Assembly: GCA_001430745.1 (NCBI GenBank)
Contig: KQ481957.1
Location: forward strand, 116,736-135,817
Direction of reading: 5' to 3'
Length of the DNA stretch: 19,082 nucleotides
Source: Auxenochlorella pyrenoidosa
Lineage: Eukaryota > Chlorophyta > Trebouxiophyceae > Chlorellales > Chlorellaceae
In this document: piece after piece, positions 1 through 8,414 of the stretch
Numbering within the stretch: the stretch's first letter is position 1
Layout: every line of letters begins with the position of its first letter
Position numbers and translations under genes: made by a program
The notes under the pieces: model-generated
What the model saw: the letters and a program-made list of their open reading frames with translations, nothing else
Database searches by the model: none
Told to the model about the DNA's origin: nothing

Positions 1-81
1 CCACGCCTGCAGCTTGGCGTTGGCTCTTGCAGCGCAAGCACCTCGCTCGGGCCGTCCCCGGCTGCCTCTTTCAGCAGGCCC

Positions 82-736
82 TTAGCGCCGCTCGTAGTCG
101 GCCTGGGCAGCCTCCAGCTCTGCCGCTTGCGCCGCCAGCGCCGCCTGCGCCAGCGCCAGCTGCTCCCGCATCGCGCCCAGCTGCCGCGGCGACGGCGGCG
201 TGGCGGGTGCTGCGCCGCCGGGGGCGCCGATGGCGGCCGCCAGAGCCGCCTCCTGCGCCTCCTGCACTGCGGACAGCTGGCGCTGCAGCTCGCGCGTGGC
301 GGCCTCCTGCCGCACCACAATGTCGCCAAGCTTGTGGGCCTTGTCCTGCAAGGGGACCGGGCGGAAGTGAGAGGAGCGGCAACGGGCTTGGCTCAAGTTT
401 GTTGGCTGCGCTCCGACAGGCGGCAGCAGGCAGCGGCAGCGACAGCCCTCACCCATGTCGGGCATGGAACAACCCACGATCGCAACGACGGTCGAGTGCC
501 TCCCCGAATGCGCCAAAGCCCCAGCTGACGCCGTCCGGAACTCAAACACGAACTCGCAGCTCGGGGCCCACCTTCCATGCCTGGGCCTTCTGCTGCTGGC
601 GCTCTAGCTCCTTGAGCAGATCGGCGCCATCCTGGGTCGCGGGAGTTGCTGGGAAGGCTGTGCACAGCAGGGGCGACGGCCCTGCTTCGGAGCGCGGCGT
701 AGCCGCCTGCTTGGCGGATAAAACATGCTGGGCCAT
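82..736 (-). CDS. Small coiled-coil protein, two modelled exons, 5' end uncertain
   Basis: I do not recognise the family. The last exon (82-345) starts after a clear acceptor (ccccttgcag) and encodes 87 residues to a TAA stop. It is rich in Glu, Gln, Ala and Leu with heptad-like spacing (DKAHKLGDIVVRQEAATREL, then an Ala/Pro linker, then a second helix of AALAAQAAELEAAQADYERR type). The upstream coding piece contains GADLLKELERQQQKAQAWK and ends at a gtgggc donor (exon edge 572), giving a 226-base intron in phase 0. This frame stays open upstream to an ATG at 734-736, which I take provisionally as the start (about 143 residues in all). An acceptor-like cag just before position 631 leaves open that 632-736 is intron and the true start lies further upstream. 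Two helices around a flexible linker suggest a scaffold or tether, but no function can be assigned. Confidence 0.5.
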
Positions 737-1085
737 CGCAAGAATGGGCCGGGCAGCCTTGGAGAAGCGGGAAGTGGCTGGCAGAATGGGCGCCGCCACG
801 TCAGCCACCAGCAGAACACCAGCACAACACGGAACTGGGGGCTTTGGCCAGAACCCACGGCAACGAGCTACTTTCTAAAATCTATGTCGTCGAGTACAGA
901 ATTACTGGATCAATTGAGCAGGATGTGTCTTGCTGCCCTGTGCTTGATGGAAATGCGCAGCTAGCGACAGCTAGGGTAAGAGTTGACAGGTTGGCTCGGT
1001 GACCAGGCTCCCATGGGCTGCGGCTAAACAGCTAAACAGCGGCTAAACAGCGCAGGGGCGAGTGGGGCAGGCCCTGGCAGTCTAC
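737..1085. other. Gene-free stretch upstream of the coiled-coil gene
   Basis: I see no exon with usable splice signals on either strand. Around 1020-1052 there is a short run of the word gctaaacag in three or four imperfect copies. Part of this stretch should hold the promoter and 5' leader of the minus-strand coiled-coil gene, but no recognisable element stands out. Confidence 0.4.
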
Positions 1086-1166
1086 ATGACGGGCTGCCAT
1101 GTAATATGACCGGCTGTCACTTAACATAACCGGCGGTCACCTGCACATAACCGTCGGTCACCTCAG
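1086..1166. repeat. Tandem array of a 20-bp unit, four copies (array 1)
   Basis: Units lie at 1086-1105, 1106-1125, 1126-1146 and 1147-1166, with a consensus close to ATAACCGGCGGTCACNTNAN. The third unit is one base longer. Divergence between copies is considerable, so the array is old. The core CCGGCNGTCAC also occurs in the array at 1600-1679, so both descend from one unit. Confidence 0.8.
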
Positions 1167-1169
1167 GCT

Positions 1170-2190
1170 GCTGGATGCTGTGCCTGCAGCAGCAGAAGGC
1201 ACAAACAGCTTAATCGGAGCCAGCGTGGTAGGCCCAGCAGGCCAGCGGCGCTGCCTGCGCTCGCAGCTAGGCACAGCACGCACAGCGCCCTCAGCATGCT
1301 CACCACGCGCAGCGGGACTCGCCAGCCATCTGCACTGCTAAACCAAGCAGCCCAGGAGGCTGCAGGGTGCGGCTGGGGCGGGCCTCTCCAAAGCAGGCGC
1401 CAACGACAACGCCTCAAAGCAACGCCCACGCCCCCGCAGCCGCGGCTGCCAGGTGAGCCACTAGTGCTGCTGCTGCATGCCGGGCCTGCAGCAGCAGAGG
1501 GAATATGGTGTACGGGCTCAGCAGGGCTGGCCATAGGCACCACCCCAGCTGCCCACTGCAGGTTACGAGCTGGCAGTGGAAGCGACGGGCCGTCTCTTCA
1601 GGTGCCCAGCCGTCACCTCAGGTGCCCGACCGTCACCTCAGGTGCCCGGCCGTCACTTGAGGTGGCCCAGGGTCACCTGACGCCAACCCACAATGCAGGC
1701 AGGCCCCTGCACCGCCTCCCCGGCATGTGCGCACACCAGGCAGCCCTGCACCAGCGTGCACTCGACACGGGCGCACACCATAGGGAGCTGCGAGGCGCGA
1801 CGGCGGCGCTGCCTGCACTCGCAGCAAGGCAGAACAGGCACAGCGCCCTCAGCATGCTCACCACGAGCAGCAGGATGCTGGGATCGCAGCAGCAGAGGGC
1901 ATGCACTACACAGGCTCACCAGCGCAGGCCTTGGGCACCACGGCAGCTGCTCACTGCAAGTGCCCAGCTGGCACCTCAAGCGACCGGAGCGCACCACAGC
2001 TGACGCTGGGTCAAATGGCACGGCCCCACGCCGCCCCACACAGCCGGCGGGCCCCTGCGCCCACTCCCCAGCACGCGCGCACACATGAAAAAGCCGCAGC
2101 AGCGTGCATGCAGCGTGAGCGGTGGCGCTGCTGGCACTCGCAGCAGGGCACAGCACGCACAGCAGGCGCAGCTTGCGCACCCGCCCAGCA
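1170..2190. repeat. Degenerate long repeat copies
   Basis: Three related segments can be aligned by eye. The 27-base stretch cacagcgccc...caccacg at 1281-1307 recurs exactly at 1839-1865. The preceding ggcgctgcctgc and ctcgcagc words occur near 1248, 1804 and, more diverged, 2122. A second shared block (ggcccctgc, then ccccgcatg-type and gcgcacac words) starts near 1699 and again near 2049. Spacings of about 558 and 320-350 bases show that the copies are not an even tandem array. Long ORFs here encode similar peptides (for example VVSMLRALCVLCLAASAGSA) only because the DNA is repeated. I see no transposase, terminal repeats or target-site duplication. Confidence 0.65.
1600..1679. repeat. Tandem array of a 20-bp unit, four copies (array 2)
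   Basis: Units lie at 1600-1619, 1620-1639, 1640-1659 and 1660-1679, with consensus aggtgcccggccgtcacctc. The first three are nearly identical and the fourth is diverged. A decayed fifth unit may sit at 1581-1599. The unit is related to array 1 through the CCGGCNGTCACCTC core, about 430 bases away. There are no spacers. Confidence 0.85.
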
Positions 2191-2886
2191 CGCCCTGCGG
2201 GGCTCACCAGTCCAACGCCGTGCTCCACCAGGCTGCCAGGGCGCCGCAGCATGCCGCTGCAGCAGGCACGGAGAGGCGGCGCCCACGCCACCTCCGCCCA
2301 CTGGCGCCGTTGCTGCCGCTGCCGCCACGGTTGCCCGTCCAGGCAGCCAAGCTGCTGCAGCAAGAGTGCTGCATGCAGCAGCAGAGCGACCAAAGAGCAG
2401 AGCTGTCAAGATTTGCGCGGATCAGCGGGAGAGGGCTAGCAGGACAGTTCTAATTAGTGCTTGGCCTGGGGCTGCCTGTCGCCACTGCAGGTGGCCCCGC
2501 CCACATGTGGGAACCGCCTGCAGTAGCCAGGTTTAGCAGGGAACACGTTCAGGCTGCCTGAAACACCCAGCAAGCAGCAAGGGTCCACTGGATCTTCTGC
2601 TTCTTGCTGGGCGGTTCGTCTTAGGGGCTCATGGCGAGTGCAGCTGCTAGGGCGGCGGGGCGGGGGGCTACATCTGGCAGCGGCTGGCAGCGGCTGGGCC
2701 TGCGTTCCGCTCATCATCGATTACGCGTTCTGAAGATCAGTGGCTTGCATTCGCCCGCCGGTAGGCGGGGCCGAAAGCCGAGTTGCATTTCAAGACCAGC
2801 CCCAGCAGGCCGAAATAGTTCCTGGATGGCTGAAGGGCGACGACATGGCGTCAAGCGCAAACGTGCGCGTTTTGCCGGGCCGAAAA

Positions 2887-2896
2887 TTCGCGCCAA
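2887..2896. promoter_or_regulatory. E2F-like site
   Basis: The ten bases ttcgcgccaa read TTGGCGCGAA on the other strand and fit the E2F/DP consensus TTSSCGSSAA completely. No gene start is visible close by, and such a site is expected by chance now and then in GC-rich DNA, so the functional call is weak. Confidence 0.2.
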
Positions 2897-3066
2897 GTGG
2901 GCAAAGGCGCTGGCGGGACACTGCCCGCCTGGCGGGCGGCAGCCAGACTCTGCGCGCCCTTTCCCCCTTTTGCCCACTCTACCGGTTAACTTTTTCCGCT
3001 CACTTGCTGCACGCAAAATCCTAGCCCTAATCTGCAGTATTTCTACGTTACAGGGTGGAGGGATTG

Positions 3067-3151
3067 TGCTTCAAGCGCTACAAGCGAAGCATTGCGGATA
3101 AATGGAACTGATTCAATCAACACTGGTGCCATTACATGCTTCAAGCGCTAC
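3067..3151. repeat. 15-bp direct repeat 70 bases apart
   Basis: The word tgcttcaagcgctac occurs exactly at 3067-3081 and 3137-3151. The first copy is followed by aagcgaagca, which gives an imperfect hairpin. No ORF or mobile-element hallmark is associated with it. Confidence 0.6.
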
Positions 3152-3430
3152 TAGGGGCTTGGGCACTGAATACAACTGTGGGGCGTTATGGAGGGCTCGG
3201 AAGTTGCCCGATCAAAGGAGAAACGAAATGTCAGTTCAAACTGGAGAGGTGCAGAGGGACCACGTGGACGGTGCAGGATGGACAGCCTTGGCATTGAGGC
3301 TTGATGGCACGACATGCAGCCTGCCTGCATCTGGCGCACCAGTGAGCTGTGGGAGCGCAGCCTGCGAGCAGGACGCCGCACCAAGCAGCCAGTAGCGGGG
3401 AGCTTGAGGCGCGTCATGCATGTCCACTGA

Positions 3431-6400
3431 TCAGCGGGCTCCGTTGGCGGTGCCGTTTGCAGTGCCGTTGGCGTGCCCGTTCGCTGTGCCGTTGGCATGC
3501 CCATTTGCAGCGCCACTCAGGAGCTTCTTCCCCAGGGATGCCTGCGTGCGGCCAGGAGGGGCAAGCCACCACCACCTTCAGCACCGTACCGACATGCATC
3601 AACACCAGAAACGCTGCATGGCAGGCTGCGCTGTAGGGCTTGAGCTCGTTGGCGGCTGGCCGGTGTGATGCGGAGGCCGCAGCGCATCGCAGCCTACCTG
3701 GGCCAGACGGGATGGCGGCATGGGCGCAATGTCTGTGCAGGTGGCATCGGCTGGGGAGTCTGCGGCGCGAAGAGAGGGCATGGTGGCAGGGGCGCTGTTC
3801 AGGCGCACTACATTGCACTTCCCACGGTGCGCAGGGCGGCAGCGCGGCAGGGAGGCAGGGAGGCCGCCACAGCAGAGAAGCGCATCACCAGACCGGTCAT
3901 CATCCATACAAACAAACGTGCATGTGCCCCTCAGCCCCACCGGCGTCGCGCGTCAGCGCCTCGGAGAGCGCCCGCGTCTTCTCAGGAGTGGCCGCCCAGG
4001 TCTTGTAAAAGTCAAAGGGGCAGGCAGCATGGCCGCCTGGGCCCTCGGATGTGTAACCCCGGTGCGCCAGGTTGTAGCTGCAGCAGTGGGAGGGGGATGG
4101 GGGCTCAGAAAGCTGGGTGGCGGCGATCAGCTTGCCGCTGCCAAGGCCCCAGCGGCAGCACCACATGGCGCGCGCAGCGCTGTCAAGTGTCAAGAACCGC
4201 ACAGAGCGCGGCCTGGGCATGGCACCTCGGGCAGGCGGGGAGCCCTGCGGCCACGCCGCCCTGCTGCCACCCGCGCCCGCTCTCAGGTGGTTCTCCGCCG
4301 TCTAGTCTCCATTCCTCAACCTCCCCAACCCCCCAACCCACTCCGCCCCCGGGGCGCAAACAATCATATCGATAAGCATCCAAAAAGGCCATTCCACCCC
4401 CGCCCGCTCACAGGTGGTTCTCCGCCGTCCAGTTGCGCCGCGCGTTGCGGATGGCCGACAGGCTCAGCTCCGCGTAGGTGGCCTCGTCGGGGGAGGTGCC
4501 GCACTCGGCCAGGGTGGTGCCGTCAAAGGACACAATGTTGGAGTGGCCAAAGTAGCTGCGGGGCGGGAAAAGAAGGGAAACAGGGGACGCCCGTGGGTGT
4601 GCGTTGAGGGTGCTGGCCCAGAGTAGCTGCGGGGCGGGGCGGGAAGGGGGCAGGCGCACGATGGCGAGTCAGGAGGCGGTGACGCGGCAGGTGGGCCGGG
4701 CCTGCAGACCGAGTTGAGGAAAGGCGCTCAGCTGAGTCGGCGGGTGAAGCACCCGTGATGCAGCTTGGCCAGTACGCCCTGCGCATCGAGGCTCGACGGT
4801 CAAGAGCTCTGCTGCGCCCCACCTGTACACCAGGTCGCGCCCAGCCATATTGGCCACCGCCACGTAGCAGTTGTTCTCCCTGGGGGCAGCCGGGGGTCAA
4901 TGCAGGCAGGGGGGTCAGGCTTCTGTTGGTCGGCGGCAGTGTGCTCTGGCAGCAGCAATGACGATCGATGCCAGCGACCAAAGCCGCAGCCACAGCAGAC
5001 ATGGAAATCCAAAGCCTGGCAGTGGCGGCATGGCAAGCGTGCATGCGTCCAGGTCAGCAGGCTTGCATCGACAGCGGCGACCGTGCTTTAGCAGCACCCA
5101 CCAGGCGCGGACCTTGGCCACCTGCACCTGCTGCTCCTTGGAAGGGTACCTGCGGGCAGGCAGCCGGGGAGGCAGATGAGTATACAGGCAGCACGCAATG
5201 AGAGCACAGCGGCAGCGACGGCAGCATGCAGGGATGCACTGCAAGCTTGCCAATCACGCACTGCCCTGCGCCGCTCGTTTGCGTGCTGGCTGCCCTCCGC
5301 GCCGTCCTCACATGTAGCCCTGAATGCGGACCATGAGCTCGGCACCCTTGAAGGCCAGGTCGCGCGCCACCTCTGGGAAGTTCATGTCGTAGCAGATGCA
5401 CCCGCCCACCACCAGGCCCTGCAGGGCAGCAACAGGGGGGCAGCGCGGGATCGGGAGCAGGATGGGCGGACAACGGCGCACAGGCATGGCCCTGCAGCGC
5501 AGCAGCGCGGCGGCGGGTGCAGCCTGGGTGAGCGGCAGTCGGCCACGGCGGGTGGGCGACATGCAGGCATGGCTCTGCGGGCAAGGCGTGTGTGTGGTAC
5601 TCCGCAGGCCGCGCAAGAGCAGCGTGGCACTGGCTGCCTGCAGCGGTGCGCTGCTCCAGCTGACATGCGTGCCCCCTGGACGGCTGGCCACCCCGAGTGC
5701 AGGCGCACCTTGGGCCCCACCGCTACGCTGGTCTCGTGCCCCGCGGTCCACGGCTCCTTGGGCACCCAGGGGAAGATCTGCAGGGGGTGAACCCACAGGT
5801 GTAGGGCCGCATCAGTTGAGTGTGATAGCGCGCAACGCGCCAGCAGCTGCCATCATGCCCCCTGCCCCCAGCCTCGACATGCCTCCTGCCTCACGCCCTT
5901 GCCCAGCTGCGCCGTGCCAGTACAGCCCGCCAGCGCCAGCGCCAGCGCTAGCCTACCTTGCGGTACACGAGGCTGATGTCGCCCTGGTCGGTGATCATGA
6001 TGAGGGTGTTGTACCTGCAGACAGGGGGGCTCCCCCCTGAAAAATCATGAACCAGGTTCACGCCAGGCAGTTACAGAAGGCAGGGACAGGAGCACACAGC
6101 GACTTCTTCAGTGCAAATGCGCAGCCTGCCCGTGGCCATGAACACAGCATGCATCGCGCCGTCCAGCGCTGCTGCTGCGAGCCTCGGGCTGCCGCGGCTC
6201 ACGGGTTCTTGCCCTCCAGTGGGTGCTCCTCGCCCGTCAGGCTGAAGATGCCGTAAACGCCGCTGTCGATGCAGGCCTGCAGCAGGTGATGGCAAGGGCG
6301 ATGTTAAGCGGCCTGAGAGCAGTGGAGAGTTGGCAGCCAGGCTCTGCCTGCAGCTGCCGACTGCGCCCGTCGGCCAGTGCCCACCTGCTTGAAGATTGCC

Positions 6401-7263
6401 ACCTCGGGGCCGTCCAGGGTGGTGGTGAGGGTTGGCCACAGGGTGGGGTGGAAGCCCTGGGTCGAGTACTCGGGGCTGCACAACAGGGGCAGGGCAGGCA
6501 GCTGCCTGGGCACCTGGCCAGATGATGCATGCACGCAGTGCAGCACGGTCGGCGCAAGGTGCATCCTGTTCCTCAACTGTGCATGCTGTCACTGATTCAG
6601 GGCGGTTGGCAACGTACCGAGTGCCGTCAATGGAGCGACCACACCGCCAGCTAGCGCTGCACACCCAGGTGCCACTCACAAGATGACCAGGTCCAGGCCG
6701 GGGTAGCCGCGCTTCAGGCCCTGGATGGTAGCCGCAATCTTCCTGCAGCCATCAAGAAATGACAATCGGCTCATGTTACACGGGATGAGGAGGTGTCCTC
6801 CGGCAGGTGTGGCAACAGCGGCGGGGGGCAAGGATGGCAGCATGAGGAGGCAAGCCAGTCAGGGCAGCGGCGGCGGTGGCGGCTTTGCCAACACACAGCT
6901 GACAGCAGCCCCGTTGGCTGCACACAGCCCGCACCTGCAGTTCTCCAGTACCTGCTCCCGGGTCTCAAGGATGGGCGCCTGGTAGTTGACAACTGCAGCG
7001 GCAGCGGCGGCGGCGCGACAGGCTGGGTATTACTTGGCGGGGTGCAGGTGAGCGGCTGCACTGGGGGCGCCCCAGCTTGATTCAAGCTGTACCGGGCACC
7101 GCCGTGCTCGGCTTTGCTTGAGAATACAAGACAGCGCCGCCCCCCGGGTGCGGCCCCAGGGAAGAGCGGCACTGCTGCCGTGCAGCGGCGTGCGCGCAGC
7201 CGGCGGGGGCGCACCTGCCACGCCCACGGTGTCGGGGCTGGAGGAAATGGAGCCGACGGGCAT
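3431..7263 (-). CDS. Aliphatic amidase (AmiE type), 14 exons, complete
   Basis: Predicted to hydrolyse short aliphatic amides to ammonia and carboxylate (nitrilase superfamily, EC 3.5.1.4 type). Exons 5' to 3': 7215-7263, 6935-6992, 6680-6742, 6385-6475, 6203-6276, 5957-6014, 5709-5777, 5312-5418, 5102-5149, 4823-4879, 4412-4555, 3941-4077, 3698-3759, 3431-3541. All junctions keep phase and all donors are GT, giving 375 residues. The start resembles bacterial AmiE ([16 protein letters not shown]). Active-site residues are present: Glu59 in FPEYS, Lys131 in YRKIFPW, Glu139 in PKEPW and Cys163 in [11 protein letters not shown]. Other family blocks are [44 protein letters not shown] and [10 protein letters not shown]. 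The tail ends in Ala-Asn-Gly repeats, which bacterial AmiE lacks. No transit peptide is evident, so a cytosolic enzyme is likely. A related amidase such as a formamidase is possible, but the AmiE-like start and length favour aliphatic amidase. Confidence 0.93.
3434..3511 (-). repeat. Ala-Asn-Gly repeat encoding the amidase C-terminal tail
   Basis: About six copies of a 12-base unit, alternating codons for Ala-Asn-Gly-His and Ala-Asn-Gly-Thr, run from residue 350 to just before the stop. Each unit is a whole number of codons, so copy number can change without a frameshift. The tail lies beyond the catalytic fold and is probably disordered. Confidence 0.8.
4274..4433 (-). repeat. Duplicated 3' edge of amidase exon 11 with a dead donor copy
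   Basis: The 33 bases at 4401-4433 span the end of exon 11 (exon edge 4412) and the first intron bases. They recur at 4274-4306 inside the following intron with two mismatches, 127 bases away. In the real junction the minus strand reads CCACCT|gtgagcg. In the copy it reads CCACCT|gagagcg, so the donor GT has become GA. Confidence 0.8.
4551..4638 (-). repeat. Duplicated 5' edge of amidase exon 11
   Basis: The 17 bases agtagctgcggggcggg at 4551-4567 contain the acceptor of exon 11 and its first five coding bases. The same 17 bases recur exactly at 4622-4638 inside the preceding intron, 71 bases away, creating a decoy acceptor upstream of the real one. Confidence 0.75.
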
Positions 7264-7854
7264 GGCTGCACAATGCGCAGCTGCCACAGCGATCTGGAGG
7301 TCTCACGAGGGCAACCTGCAGGCCACCAGTGGGGCGCAGGCTTTCTGCACAGGCGCCTGGCAAGGGCAGCAGCTGCAGCGAGGGAGGCGGCGCAGGCGCT
7401 GCCGCTACTGCAGGCTGCTCGGACCAGTGCTCCCCGAAGATATTGATGACTTGTATAGAGCTGGACTGGCATGTTTAGGTGCTTGCACGCGCCCTACAAC
7501 ACGGCAGACACAACCCTAGACTGCTGGCACCGGCCACGCCGTTCCAGCGTGATCTGGTGTGCTCGATTTTGGCTTCAGATAGTGTGGAACCAGAACACGA
7601 GTGCGCACCAGCGTACAGAATCGACAGGAGGTAGGTCCAGTTGCCCTCACCTAGCAGACCACCACTGAACAGCCTCTTGCAGCGCCAATGGAGGCGAGGT
7701 ATTGATAGTGCATTTTGAAGGATGGCTGAAGTGGCGGTCCAACGAGGGTGCGACGAGAGCCGCTCGTCGCACAGGTTGCCAGGCTGGCGCCACTGCCGGC
7801 AGCTGCGTGCTCATCGACAGGTGGCCATCGGACGGCCTGCAGCAGCTTGCTTTT
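7264..7854. other. Region upstream of the amidase gene, no convincing gene
   Basis: This should contain the amidase promoter and leader. ORFs on both strands have no recognisable motif. A short plus-strand ATG frame at about 7722 followed by a cag|gtggcc donor-like site was considered, but its product is rich in Arg, His and Ser and finds no continuation. Confidence 0.35.
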
Positions 7855-8332
7855 CTAAGCTGGGTGTAAGACCATAACGTAGAACTCTCGAATGCACTTG
7901 TTTGCGTCCTTCTCAGCTGGGTGGATGCCTGGGCACCAAGCGGCGGAGCGGCTGCTCCTGCTGCCGCTGCGTCGGGCGGGTGATGCCTCATCGTTGGTCA
8001 CAATGTGCCAAGGAGTTGGGAGCGGTGCTGCAGTGCACAGGCTTCAGTTTGGGTGGAATATACGGAGCATTCAATGCGTGGATGGGCAAGGATGTGTGGT
8101 GGACAGCAGTCGGTGGCGGCTGCCGTCGGCTCGCCCTCCCAGCGGGCCGACAAGGAGGGTAAGGACGATAGTGGAGGAGAGAGGGGCAGCGCCGGGCTGC
8201 AGAAAAATGAGCAGGTGGGTATGGCACAGTTTTGAAGAACGATTCGGCTGCGTGCTTATGCGCGGAGCACACGTGGGTATGGTGCTGGCTACGCAGGCTG
8301 CCTTTGCTGCGGGTGTTTCTAGGTTGCTGCAC
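7855..8332 (-). CDS. Possible small protein, two exons, unrecognised
   Basis: The best-looking piece is 7855-7928: after a ttggtgcccag acceptor it reads IHPAEKDANKCIREFYVMVL, then HPA and a stop, with normal GC-ending codons. An upstream open frame (down to about 8000, open to 8332) contains APYIPPKLKPVHCSTAPNSL and could join it through a gtgacc donor and a 73-base intron, in matching phase 1. I do not recognise the product. The plus strand here also carries an open stretch (GFSLGGIYGAFNAWMGKDVW) that looks like a glycine-rich membrane helix, so strand is not settled. This may be a real short gene or a chance frame. Confidence 0.25.
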
Positions 8333-8414
8333 CAGAGCTTGCAGCTGCAGCGCTTCCTGCTCTGGTTATGCTGCTGCTACTACTGCTGCTCCTGTTGTGA
8401 AGTGTGACGTGCCA

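Larger units (their letters stand above)
2191..3430. other. Gene-free stretch between the repeat region and the amidase gene
   Basis: ORFs of 80-150 codons exist on both strands but lack recognisable motifs, paired splice signals or consistent codon use, so I regard them as chance products of GC-rich DNA. The segment lies downstream of the amidase stop (3431) on that gene's strand and probably includes its 3' untranslated region. It also contains a perfect 15-base direct repeat (3067, 3137) and an E2F-like site (2887). Confidence 0.4.

Noticed and set aside
27..878. 283-codon plus-strand ORF over the coiled-coil gene
   Set aside because: It is the antisense shadow of the minus-strand exons, rich in Pro, Ala and Arg without motif.
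1600..1679. CRISPR-like array
   Set aside because: Units are directly adjacent without spacers and lie in an intron-bearing eukaryotic genome; it is a simple tandem repeat.
1653..2393. 246-codon minus-strand ORF and its neighbours encoding Cys/Ala-rich repeated peptides such as CVLCLAASAGSAA
   Set aside because: The peptide similarity follows from repeated DNA. Frames overlap on both strands, there is no start context, splice signal or recognisable domain, and the DNA between copies has drifted freely.
2631..3101. 156-codon plus-strand ORF and the overlapping 2740-3024 ORF
   Set aside because: No motif, no paired splice signals and unremarkable codon use; likely chance in GC-rich DNA.
3665..4607. 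Plus-strand ORFs of 236 and 295 codons over the amidase 3' half
   Set aside because: They cross several amidase exons and introns in antisense and lack any family motif.
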